DNA from: Nitrospirota bacterium
GTDB lineage: Bacteria; Nitrospirota; JACRHJ01
Reading direction: 5' to 3'
Length of the DNA: 33,546 nucleotides
NCBI GenBank assembly: GCA_021789495.1
Contig: JAJYJM010000014.1
Location: 1 to 33,546 of the forward strand
The notes under the pieces are model-generated. The model was not told where the DNA came from. It saw nothing but the letters and a program-made list of their open reading frames with translations, and did not search any database. This document shows positions 14,493 through 22,310 of this stretch, one piece after another. A program made the position numbers and the translations under genes. How positions within the stretch are numbered: the first letter of the stretch is position 1; each line of letters opens with the position of its first letter.

Positions 14493-14915
14493 ATGCCAAG
14501 TTGTGTAAACGTCGATAAATGTGACGGCTGCAAGGGCAAGGACAAGACTGCCTGTCAGTACATCTGCCCGAACGACCTTATGAAGCTGGACAGGAACATG
14601 ATGAAGGCCTGGAACCAGGAGCCGGAAGCCTGCTGGGAGTGCTATTCCTGTGTGAAGATATGCCCCCAGAGCGCCATCGAAGTCAGGGCGTATGCGGACA
14701 TCGTCCCCTTGGGCGGCAGCGTTGTGCCTCTCAGGGGTTCGGACTCCATCATGTGGACCGTAAAGTTCCGCAACGGCAAGCTCAAGAGGTTCAAGTTCCC
14801 CATCAGGACCACCGCGGAAGGCTCCATAAAGCCTTACGAGGGTATGCCGGAGCCGGGCGACATAAAGGACCAGCTCCTGTTTACCGAAACCGGGAAAACG
14901 CTGCCGAAGCTTTAA
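14493..14915 (+). CDS. aprB: Adenylylsulfate reductase beta subunit
   Basis: A 140-residue iron-sulfur subunit that carries electrons to the flavin of AprA for APS reduction to sulfite and AMP. Two [4Fe-4S] cluster motifs are visible: C10-x2-C13-x7-C21-x3-C25-P and C47-x2-C50-x2-C53-x3-C57-P. The unusual x7 spacing in the first is characteristic of AprB. The C-terminal tail, from about residue 70 (GGSVVPLRGSDSIMW and beyond), is the part that wraps around AprA. ATG 14493 follows a strong GGAGGAGG. It is 39 bases ahead of aprA. No membrane segment is present, so the enzyme is cytoplasmic. Confidence 0.97.
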   Translation: MPSCVNVDKCDGCKGKDKTACQYICPNDLMKLDRNMMKAWNQEPEACWECYSCVKICPQSAIEVRAYADIVPLGGSVVPLRGSDSIMWTVKFRNGKLKRFKFPIRTTAEGSIKPYEGMPEPGDIKDQLLFTETGKTLPKL

Positions 14916-14954
14916 TCAGAACAAACAGTCCATAAAAGTCAAGGAGGGATTGAC

Positions 14955-16874
14955 ATGTCCTTAGAGAGAGAAAGCTGCACGTCTTCATACTGTGAAGACC
15001 CGCAGATAGTGGAGATGGATACCGATATACTGCTCATTGGCGGCGGCATGGCTAATTGCGGAGCGGCGTTCGAGGTTATGCCCTGGGCCAAGAAGTTCGG
15101 CCTCAAGGTAACGCTTGTCGACAAGGCGGCCATGGACCGCTCCGGCGCGGTTGCGCAGGGTCTCTCCGCCATCAACACCTACATGGGCGGACAGGATCCC
15201 GCCGATTACGTCCGGATGGTCAAGAACGACCTGATGGGCATCGTGCGCGACGACCTCATCTATGACGTGGGCCGTCACGTAGACGACTCCGTTCACCTCT
15301 TCGAGCGCTGGGGCCTCCCGGTCTGGAAGCAGGCGGGCGACGAGGGCAAGCCGCTTGAGAAGGGCGGCAAGTGTGTCCGTTCCGGCAAGTGGCAGATAAT
15401 GATAAACGGCGAGTCCTACAAGGTCATCGTCGCCGAGGCCGCTAAGAAGGCCCTTGGCGAAGAGAACATCTTCGAGAGGGTCTTCATCGTCAAGCTCATA
15501 CTCGACGAGAAGGAAGACAACAGGATCGCGGCGGCGGTAGGCTTCTCCACCCGCGAGAACAAGATATACTACATCCGCGCAAACGCGATACTCCTGGCCG
15601 CCGGCGGCGCCGTCAACATCTTCAGGCCGCGTTCCGTCGCGGAAGGTATGGGCCGCGCGTGGTACCCGGTATGGAACGCCGGTTCCACCTACACGATGGC
15701 CGCCCAGGTCGGCGCGGAGCTGACCATGATGGAAAACCGTTTCGTGCCCGCCCGCTTCAAGGACGGCTACGGCCCGGTCGGCGCGTGGTTCCTGCTCTTC
15801 AAGGCGAAGGCCACCAACGCCAAGGGCGAGAACTACATGGTAACCAACGGCGACATGCTTAAGGAGTATCCTCCCTACGGCCTCGCCGCAGTCCCGGCCA
15901 CCTGCCTCAGGAACCATCTGATGCTCAAGGAAATGAAGGAAGGCCGCGGCCCGATATACATGGACACCGCCACCGCGATGAAGGAGCTTGCGGCGACGAT
16001 GGACGAGAAGCAGGTCAAGCACCTCGAAGCCGAGGCGTGGGAAGACTTCCTCGACATGTGCGTCGGCCAGGCGGGCCTCTGGGCCGGCATGAACATCCAG
16101 CCGGAAGTCATAGGCTCCGAGCTTATGCCGACCGAGCCGTACATGCTTGGCAGCCACTCCGGCTGTTGCGGCATCTGGGTCTCCGGCCCCGAGGACATTG
16201 CCCCCGCCGAGTGGCAGTGGGGTTATAACAGGATGACCACTGTCAAGGGCCTCTTTACGGCCGGCGACGGCGTCGGCGCCTCCGGCCACAAGTTCTCCTC
16301 CGGCTCCCACGCCGAAGGCAGGATCGCGGCCAAGGCGATGGTGAAGTTCGTCCTGGACAACAAGGACTTCAAGCCCACTATCTCCAAGAGCGCCAAGGAT
16401 TTCGCCGCGGAGATACAGAAGCCCTTCAAAACCTTCGAGCAGTTCAAGAACGTCACCACGGACGACTACGTCAACCCGAACTACATCAGGCCGAAGATGC
16501 TTATGTATCGCCTGAACAAGATCATGGACGAGTACGTCGCCGGAACCTCCACCTACTACATTACCTCCGCCGCTCTGATGAACAGGGCGCTGGAGCTCCT
16601 CACCTGGCTGAAAGAGGATTCCGAGAAGATGGCCGCAAAGGACCTCCATGAACTGATGAGGTGCTGGGAGAACTACCACAGGATATTCACTGCGGAAGCT
16701 CACCTCCGCCACATCCTCTTCAGGGAAGAGACCCGTTACCCCGGCTTCTTCTACAGGGCTGATTTCCCGAAACTGGACGAGACGAACTGGAAGTGCTTCG
16801 TCAATTCCAAAATCAACCCGAAGACCGGTGAGTGGACCTGCCACAAGGTCGCACACAAAGACCTCGTGAAGTAA
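14955..16874 (+). CDS. aprA: Adenylylsulfate reductase alpha subunit
   Basis: A 639-residue FAD-containing catalytic subunit reducing APS to sulfite and AMP. The FAD-binding segment LLIGGGMANCGAAFE lies near residues 27-40, with a cap and substrate region containing RFVPARFKDGYGPVGAWFLLF. GSHSGCCGIWVSGPEDIAP and TAGDGVGASGHKFSSGSHAEG are further strongly conserved AprA segments. Length is within the usual range. GGAGGG precedes ATG 14955 by 6 bases. Physical linkage to qmoABC is typical of organisms running the enzyme in the reductive direction, though some sulfur oxidisers also carry Qmo, so direction is inferred. Its codon bias is extreme, leaving a 623-codon open frame on the opposite strand that is not a gene. 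Confidence 0.97.
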   Translation: MSLERESCTSSYCEDPQIVEMDTDILLIGGGMANCGAAFEVMPWAKKFGLKVTLVDKAAMDRSGAVAQGLSAINTYMGGQDPADYVRMVKNDLMGIVRDDLIYDVGRHVDDSVHLFERWGLPVWKQAGDEGKPLEKGGKCVRSGKWQIMINGESYKVIVAEAAKKALGEENIFERVFIVKLILDEKEDNRIAAAVGFSTRENKIYYIRANAILLAAGGAVNIFRPRSVAEGMGRAWYPVWNAGSTYTMAAQVGAELTMMENRFVPARFKDGYGPVGAWFLLFKAKATNAKGENYMVTNGDMLKEYPPYGLAAVPATCLRNHLMLKEMKEGRGPIYMDTATAMKELAATMDEKQVKHLEAEAWEDFLDMCVGQAGLWAGMNIQPEVIGSELMPTEPYMLGSHSGCCGIWVSGPEDIAPAEWQWGYNRMTTVKGLFTAGDGVGASGHKFSSGSHAEGRIAAKAMVKFVLDNKDFKPTISKSAKDFAAEIQKPFKTFEQFKNVTTDDYVNPNYIRPKMLMYRLNKIMDEYVAGTSTYYITSAALMNRALELLTWLKEDSEKMAAKDLHELMRCWENYHRIFTAEAHLRHILFREETRYPGFFYRADFPKLDETNWKCFVNSKINPKTGEWTCHKVAHKDLVK

Positions 16875-16875
16875 T

Positions 16876-16946
16876 CAGGTTTTGTCTAACCTGGCTAGGC
16901 CCGCCTTACGGCGGGCCCTGCCTGATTGGATGAGCAGGTGGCAGGG
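16876..16946 (+). other. Cluster of stem-loops between aprA and qmoA
   Basis: Three inverted repeats follow the aprA stop. They are CAGGTT/AACCTG (16876-16893), GGCCCGCC-TTAC-GGCGGGCC (16898-16917), and CCCTGCC/GGCAGGG (16916-16946), the last competing slightly with the second. None is followed by a T-run. They may protect the 3' end of a processed aprBA message or reduce read-through into qmoABC. Confidence 0.6.
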
Positions 16947-17015
16947 GTAATAAGCTCACCAATTTGTTAAACATCCAGGCCTGCGCGCCCGGAATATTAT
17001 GAATGGAGAGGCTGT

Positions 17016-18263
17016 ATGGCGGAGAACAAGAGCATCCTGGTCGTCGGGGGCGGAATAAGCGGAATTTCCGTGGCCGTCGAGGCGGCTGAAGTAGGGTACA
17101 AGGTCCATCTTGTCGAAAGGAACGCATACCTGGGCGGAAGGGTGGCCCAGCTTAACAAGTACTTCCCCAAGCTGTGCCCGCCCTATTGCGGCCTGGAGAT
17201 AAATTTCAGGCGTATCAGGCCCAACCCCGACATCGATGTCCTTACGATGAGCGAAGTCGTAAATATACAGGGCGGCCCCGGGAATTTTACAGTTACGGTA
17301 AAAACCAACCCGCGCTACATCAATTCGGCCTGCACCTCCTGCGGCAAGTGCGCGGAGGCATGTCCGGCTGAGCGCGCGAACGGCTTCAACTACGGCATGG
17401 ACAGGACAAAGGCGGCATACCTCCCGCACACTCTGGCCTTCCCGATGAGATACGTCATAGACCGCTCGGCGTGCGCCTCCGGTTGCAAGGCTTGCGAAGC
17501 GGCCTGTAAATACGGAGCAGTCGAGCTCGACCAGCAGCCGGTAACCACCGAGCTAAAGGTCGGCTCCATAGTATACGCTACCGGCTGGAAGCCGTACGAC
17601 ATGGGAAACCTGAAGCTCCTCGGCGAAGGGAAGATGAAGAACGTCATATCCAACGTCATGATGGAGCGTCTCGCCTCTCCGGGCGGGCCGACAGGCGGAA
17701 AGATACTCAGGCCCTCGGACGGCAAGGAGGCCAAGGTCGTCGGGTTTGTCCAGTGCGCGGGGAGCAGGGACGAAAACCACCTCTCTCACTGCTCATCCAT
17801 CTGTTGCATGGCCTCGATAAAGCAGGCGTTCTATCTCCGCGACCAGTATGCGGACTCTAAGGCGGAGATATTCTACATAGACTTGAGGACACCCGGACGG
17901 TATGAGAAGTTCCTGAACCGGGCGCAGGCCGACGAGAACATAAAGTTTACCAAGGGCAAGGTCGCGGCGGTATCCGAAGACCCGTCCACGGGCGACATAA
18001 CCGTAGAGCTGGAAGACGTGTTTGCCGGGACAAAGAGGAAGGCTACAGTGGACATGCTGGTGCTTGCCACCGGTATGGAGCCTGAGATGAAGGGAACCGC
18101 AGGCGCGGCTTCTGTAAGCCAGGACGGGTTCGCCCTGGCCGATATTCAGAAGCCGGGAATATATTCAACGGGGGTGGCCAAGAGCCCGGTGGACGTGATG
18201 ACGTCCATACAGGATGCGGCCGGGACGGCTCTCAAGGCGATGCAGTCGATAGTCAGGAGTTAG
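17016..18263 (+). CDS. qmoA: Quinone-interacting membrane-bound oxidoreductase subunit QmoA
   Basis: A 415-residue cytoplasmic HdrA-like flavoprotein of the Qmo complex, which links menaquinol to AprAB. An N-terminal FAD fold has GGGISGISVAVEAAE (11-25). Two cysteine groups likely hold iron-sulfur clusters: C106-x2-C109-x2-C112-x3-C116-P and C153-x3-C157-x2-C160-x3-C164. Further segments shared with HdrA include VQCAGSRDENHLSHCSSICC. ATG 17016 follows GGAGAGG. It ends 4 bases before qmoB. The 141-base gap from aprA carries stem-loops, so expression may differ from that of aprBA. Confidence 0.95.
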   Translation: MAENKSILVVGGGISGISVAVEAAEVGYKVHLVERNAYLGGRVAQLNKYFPKLCPPYCGLEINFRRIRPNPDIDVLTMSEVVNIQGGPGNFTVTVKTNPRYINSACTSCGKCAEACPAERANGFNYGMDRTKAAYLPHTLAFPMRYVIDRSACASGCKACEAACKYGAVELDQQPVTTELKVGSIVYATGWKPYDMGNLKLLGEGKMKNVISNVMMERLASPGGPTGGKILRPSDGKEAKVVGFVQCAGSRDENHLSHCSSICCMASIKQAFYLRDQYADSKAEIFYIDLRTPGRYEKFLNRAQADENIKFTKGKVAAVSEDPSTGDITVELEDVFAGTKRKATVDMLVLATGMEPEMKGTAGAASVSQDGFALADIQKPGIYSTGVAKSPVDVMTSIQDAAGTALKAMQSIVRS

Positions 18264-18267
18264 CCAT

Positions 18268-20541
18268 ATGGACAGAAAACTTGGCATTTATCTTTGCTCC
18301 GGCTGCGGCATATCCGATGCCGTTGATATGGAGAAGCTCGAAAAGGTGGCCTCAGGAGAGCTGAAAGCGGCCTCGTGCGCAGTTAGCCCCTTCCTTTGCG
18401 GGAAGGAAGGCTCTGCAAAAATAGCCGCGGACGTTAAAGACGGCGTGAACACCGTCGTAATCGGCGCGTGTTCGCCCAGGGTCATGTACGACGTATTCGC
18501 GTACGACCCGCACGTAGTACTGGAAAGGGTGAACCTGCGCGAGCATGTCGCCTGGTCCCAGCCGGGCGCGGAGATCAAGGTGGAAGGCGAGGGGGGCGAG
18601 GCCAAAACGGTCTTCACCGAGTCTACCCAGATGATGGCGGCGGACTACCTCCGCATGGGTGTGGCGAAGGCCATGAAGGCGGAGCCGCCGGAGCCGCTCA
18701 GGCAGGAGCTGACAAAGACGGTGCTGGTTGTCGGCGGCGGCGTGACGGGCATGAGGGCTGCGCTGGACGCTGCGGCTCTGGGATACAAGGCCGTACTGGT
18801 CGAGAAGACCGGAGCGCTTGGAGGCTGGAACGCAAAGTCATACATGCAGCTCCCGACCAAGGGAGATTTCTCCAAGGCGGAAGAGCCGATAGCAGGCGAA
18901 CTCATTGCTCAGGTTCGCGCCGACAGCAACATAAAGGTGTATCTTAACGCCGAGGTTACCAAGACCGCGGGCGCACCGGGAATGTACGACGTTACCATAA
19001 CCTCCAACGGCGCCGAGACGCAGGAAAAGATCGGCACCATTGTTATGGCGGTCGGCTGGCAGCCTTACGACCCCGCGAACCTCGCGGACAAGTACGGCTA
19101 CGGGAACCTCGCGAACGTGATAACGAGCGTCCAGCTCGAAGAAATGGCGAAGGACGGCGCAATCAAGAGGCCGTCCGACGGCAAGGCCGCTTCGAGCGTG
19201 CTCTTCATACAGTGCGCCGGTTCGCGTGACCCGCAGCACCTCCCTTACTGTTCTTCCACGTGCTGCGCGACGTCTCTTCGGCAGGCAGGCTACATACGCC
19301 AGAGTTCGGTAGATGCAAAGGCGATAATCGTCTACAAGGACATGCGGACTCCGGGCCTATACGAAAACTACTACAAACAGGCCCAGAACGATCCCGGCAT
19401 ATTCCTGACAAAGGGCGAGGTGACGGGTATAACCGAGGAGGGGAGCGGGAACCTCGTAGTCGAGGTTTCGGACAGCTTCCTGGGCGAGAAGGTGGGGATC
19501 AGGGCGGACCTCGTGGTGCTTGCCACGGGCATGGTCCCGAACACAAAGCCGCTTGACAGGGCATCGAACGATCTGCCCGTCAGGACTCTTGCGATGGACT
19601 ACGACGACCAGGCCAAGGGCGTAAAACCCCTCACGCCCGCGCCGGTATTAAACCTCCAATACCGCCAGGGGCCCGAAGTCCCGACCCTGGAATACGGCTT
19701 TCCGGACTCCCACTACATCTGCTTCCCGTATGAGACCCAGAGGACGGGTATCTACGCCGCAGGCGCGGTACGCTCCCCGATGGGTGTGGCCGAGGCCCTG
19801 CGGGATGCATCCGGCGCCGCCCTGAAGGCCATACAGTGCGTGGAGCTTACGTCGAGAGGCGCGGCGGTTCATCCAAGGGCCGGAGACATGACATACCCGG
19901 AGTTCCGCCTGGAATCCTGCACGCAGTGCAAACGATGCACGGAAGAGTGCCCGTTCTCCACGCTGGACGAAGACGAGAAGGGCACGCCGAAGCCGAACCC
20001 GACGCGCTGCCGCCGTTGCGGCGTGTGCATGGGCGCATGCCCTCAGAGGATAATTTCGTTTAAGAACTACTCCGTTGACATCATCGGCTCGATGATTAAG
20101 GCAGTGGACGTGCCCGCGGACGACGACTCACAGATGCGCTTTATCTGTCTGATGTGCGAAAACGACGCATACCCGGCGCTCGACATGTTGGGCATTAACC
20201 GGCTGAAATACCACAACAACCTGCGTATCGTGCCCGTGCGGTGCCTTGGTTCCGTCAACGTCGTCTGGATAGCGGACGCCCTCTCGCGCGGAGTTGACGG
20301 GATAATCATGGCCGGGTGCAAGTTCGGTGAAGATTACCAGTGCCACTTCATCAAGGGCTCGGAGCAGTGCAGCAAAAGGATGGACAACGTGCAGGAGACG
20401 CTCCAGAGGCTCTCGCTTGAGCCGGAGCGCGTCCAGCAGATACAGGTTACCGCCTCGGATTACGCCCAGCTTCCCGCGATGCTGGATAAAATAGTCGAAG
20501 GCATAAAATCAATGGGCCCCAACCCCTTCAAGGGCTTTTAG
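18268..20541 (+). CDS. qmoB: Quinone-interacting membrane-bound oxidoreductase subunit QmoB
   Basis: A 757-residue HdrA-like flavoprotein with extra electron-transfer modules. Residues 1-140 carry cysteines resembling the N-terminal HdrA part (C10, C13, C37, C44). The FAD fold begins at GGGVTGM (156-162). Two ferredoxin-type clusters follow: C551-x2-C554-x2-C557-x3-C561-P and C581-x2-C584-x2-C587-x3-C591-P. The last 130 residues are an MvhD/FlpD-like domain (FICLMCENDAYPALD, VRCLGSVN, AGCKFGEDYQCHF). The layout matches known QmoB and has prompted proposals of flavin-based electron confurcation. AGGAGT within the end of qmoA serves as its ribosome site. Confidence 0.95.
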   Translation: MDRKLGIYLCSGCGISDAVDMEKLEKVASGELKAASCAVSPFLCGKEGSAKIAADVKDGVNTVVIGACSPRVMYDVFAYDPHVVLERVNLREHVAWSQPGAEIKVEGEGGEAKTVFTESTQMMAADYLRMGVAKAMKAEPPEPLRQELTKTVLVVGGGVTGMRAALDAAALGYKAVLVEKTGALGGWNAKSYMQLPTKGDFSKAEEPIAGELIAQVRADSNIKVYLNAEVTKTAGAPGMYDVTITSNGAETQEKIGTIVMAVGWQPYDPANLADKYGYGNLANVITSVQLEEMAKDGAIKRPSDGKAASSVLFIQCAGSRDPQHLPYCSSTCCATSLRQAGYIRQSSVDAKAIIVYKDMRTPGLYENYYKQAQNDPGIFLTKGEVTGITEEGSGNLVVEVSDSFLGEKVGIRADLVVLATGMVPNTKPLDRASNDLPVRTLAMDYDDQAKGVKPLTPAPVLNLQYRQGPEVPTLEYGFPDSHYICFPYETQRTGIYAAGAVRSPMGVAEALRDASGAALKAIQCVELTSRGAAVHPRAGDMTYPEFRLESCTQCKRCTEECPFSTLDEDEKGTPKPNPTRCRRCGVCMGACPQRIISFKNYSVDIIGSMIKAVDVPADDDSQMRFICLMCENDAYPALDMLGINRLKYHNNLRIVPVRCLGSVNVVWIADALSRGVDGIIMAGCKFGEDYQCHFIKGSEQCSKRMDNVQETLQRLSLEPERVQQIQVTASDYAQLPAMLDKIVEGIKSMGPNPFKGF

Positions 20542-20551
20542 GAGGATGACG

Positions 20552-21703
20552 ATGAACGGGACAATCATTGAGCCTGATCTCGGATTTATAAAAGATTTGA
20601 CGGCTTCCGGGGCCGAATCCCTGAAAAAATGCTACCAGTGCGCGACATGCTCTGTTGTCTGCAGGATAGCCCCCGAAGGAAGCCCGTTCCCGCGCAAGGA
20701 GATGGTCTGGGCGCAGTGGGGACTGAAAGACAAGCTCGCGGCGGACCCTGACGTGTGGCTCTGCCACAACTGCGGGGACTGCACCACCAACTGCCCGCGC
20801 GGCGCAAAACCCGGCGACGTCCTGGGTGCGCTCCGGAAGGCGACGATAGAGAAATACGCCATGATAAGGCCGCTCGCGGCTCTCGGAGGCAACTTTGCCG
20901 CGCAGTTCATAGTGGGGGCGATAGTCATAACCGGCCTGCTCCTGGCCATCGGACACACGAACGTCCTCGCGAACTACCATTCGGTTGACAAGAACGGTCA
21001 TCTGCGTATCATCTTCAACAACTTCATCCCGACCCACGACATAGACAAGCTCTTCGCGCCGCTCTTCCTGCTCGGTGTCGTAACGGCCATATACGGGATA
21101 AGGAGGTTCTGGAACGACATATGCGATGCCGCCGGGCTTGGGAAATATACGGGCCGAAACGCACTGCCGAGCATCGCGCCGACAATCGGCCAGGTGCTCA
21201 AGCACAATGTCTTCGCCTCGTGCGGCGAGAACTCCGACAGGAAGACCCCGCACCTCCTGACGTTCTTCGCCTTCATCGCCCTGTTCATCACGACGAACTG
21301 GGCGGTGTTCTACCTGTACGTGCTCGGATGGAAGCCGGGCGATTACTCATCTCTGTCTAACCCCTTGAAATGGCTTGGAAACGCTGGCGCAATCATGCTG
21401 ATAGCCGGCTCGTACCTGCTGATCAAGAACCGCAAAGCAAAGTCCGAAAAGCAGACGAGTTCGAACTTCGACTGGAGCCTGTTGTATCTCGTCTTCTTTA
21501 TCGGCGTAACCGGTACTGCGGCGGAAGCCTTCAGGATTGTCGGGGCGTACGCGCCGGCGCAGGCCGTATATGTCATGCACCTCATCTTCATCGCGCAGCT
21601 CTTCATATTCGCGCCGTATTCCAAGCTCGCGCACATGTTCTACCGCACCACCGCGATGGTATTCGCCAAGCACACCGGGCGGGAGCTGAAGGCTGCGGCG
21701 TAA
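20552..21703 (+). CDS. qmoC: Quinone-interacting membrane-bound oxidoreductase subunit QmoC
   Basis: A 383-residue membrane subunit combining HdrC-like and heme-b domains. Two [4Fe-4S] motifs, C27-x2-C30-x2-C33-x3-C37 and C71-x2-C74-x2-C77-x3-C81-P, lie in the soluble N-terminal part. From about residue 107, six or so hydrophobic helices form the quinone-side cytochrome-b-like domain with several histidines (for example in PTHDIDKLFAP). GGAGG (20541-20545), which uses the last base of the qmoB stop, is 6 bases from ATG 20552. An ATG at 20546 touches the GGAGG directly and is unlikely to be used. It is the last gene of the operon; qmoD is not found after it. Confidence 0.94.
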   Translation: MNGTIIEPDLGFIKDLTASGAESLKKCYQCATCSVVCRIAPEGSPFPRKEMVWAQWGLKDKLAADPDVWLCHNCGDCTTNCPRGAKPGDVLGALRKATIEKYAMIRPLAALGGNFAAQFIVGAIVITGLLLAIGHTNVLANYHSVDKNGHLRIIFNNFIPTHDIDKLFAPLFLLGVVTAIYGIRRFWNDICDAAGLGKYTGRNALPSIAPTIGQVLKHNVFASCGENSDRKTPHLLTFFAFIALFITTNWAVFYLYVLGWKPGDYSSLSNPLKWLGNAGAIMLIAGSYLLIKNRKAKSEKQTSSNFDWSLLYLVFFIGVTGTAAEAFRIVGAYAPAQAVYVMHLIFIAQLFIFAPYSKLAHMFYRTTAMVFAKHTGRELKAAA

Positions 21704-21780
21704 TACCCTGAGAGGTTCTGCGGCAGCGGGCGTTATGTTGCCGACAAGTTCTGGTTATTGCTGGATTTACCTATGAAGAG

Positions 21781-21808
21781 ACGGGAGGCGGATGCCTCCC
21801 GTTTTTTG
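21781..21808 (+). terminator. Rho-independent terminator of the sulfate operon
   Basis: A 9-bp perfect stem, ACGGGAGGC paired with GCCTCCCGT around GGAT (21781-21802), runs straight into a T-run. It lies 77 bases after the qmoC stop. It marks the end of the sat-apr-qmo transcript and has no matching T-run on the other strand. Confidence 0.92.
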
Positions 21809-21824
21809 TCGCCGGGATGACGGG

Positions 21825-22073
21825 CTAATTCCCGGTCTTTTTTGCCGCCTGCGCCTGTGCTTCGCCCATTTTTTTGACTATTGGCACGGCGAGCTTCGTG
21901 ACCGCTTCGGGCACGTCTTCGTTCAATACCCAGTATAAAGCCGTCATGTAGGTAGCCTGTCTGGCCACCTTGAAGAAATCCTCCGGCTGCACCTCGCTCT
22001 TAGCCGTAAAATCTTTCAGGGCCTCCAGGCTGTCCTGTATCTTTGCGCGTATTTCGGCTTCGCTTCTTATCAT
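21825..22073 (-). CDS. 82-residue hypothetical helical protein
   Basis: A small soluble, probably all-helical protein: MIRSEAEIRAKIQDSLEALK, then a QPEDFFKVARQATYMTALYWVL segment, and a Lys/Ala/Gln-rich tail. It has no cysteines or signal peptide. ATG 22073 has GGAG (22079-22082) 5 bases upstream. The in-frame GTG at 22076 is only 2 bases from it. A near-consensus promoter (22164-22192) drives it alone, and the sulfate-operon terminator lies just beyond its stop, convergent with it. No family is recognised. Confidence 0.7.
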   Translation of the reverse strand: MIRSEAEIRAKIQDSLEALKDFTAKSEVQPEDFFKVARQATYMTALYWVLNEDVPEAVTKLAVPIVKKMGEAQAQAAKKTGN

Positions 22074-22163
22074 CACTACTCCTTTGGATAGCGGATTAAG
22101 TTAAAAAGTTCCGAATTTTTAATAAATTATCGAATTCTCAGAGTTGCCGCCGTCAACCCTTTG

Positions 22164-22192
22164 ATAATAAAGGCACGCCCGCCATTTGTCAA
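22164..22192 (-). promoter_or_regulatory. Promoter of the 82-residue gene
   Basis: On the minus strand, a perfect TTGACA (22187-22192), a 17-base spacer and TATTAT (22164-22169). The leader to the ATG at 22073 is about 85 bases and AT-rich. The strength of this promoter implies steady expression of the small protein. Confidence 0.72.
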
Positions 22193-22238
22193 GAAATCAT
22201 AAGCATTTTAAGGCGAAATATATTAAAACCACAAATAA

Positions 22239-22267
22239 TTTATTTTGTTTGTAATATATGGTAAAAT
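22239..22267 (+). promoter_or_regulatory. Weak candidate promoter of the HD-GYP gene
   Basis: TTTATT (22239-22244), a 17-base spacer and TAAAAT (22262-22267) lie in AT-rich DNA 44 bases before the ATG. The -35 is poor, so an alternative sigma factor or activator is possible. Confidence 0.35.
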
Positions 22268-22310
22268 TTAAATTGTCCGTAACCGTGGAACCTCAAAACA
22301 GGAGAAGCCC

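Noticed and set aside
14389-14508. GTG-initiated frame running from the orphan ribosome site into aprB
   Set aside because: The GTG overlaps the ribosome site itself and cannot be initiated from it. The translation has no features.
14985-16856. 623-codon open frame opposite aprA
   Set aside because: Shadow of aprA codon bias. The translation has no recognisable domain and aprA is clearly the gene.
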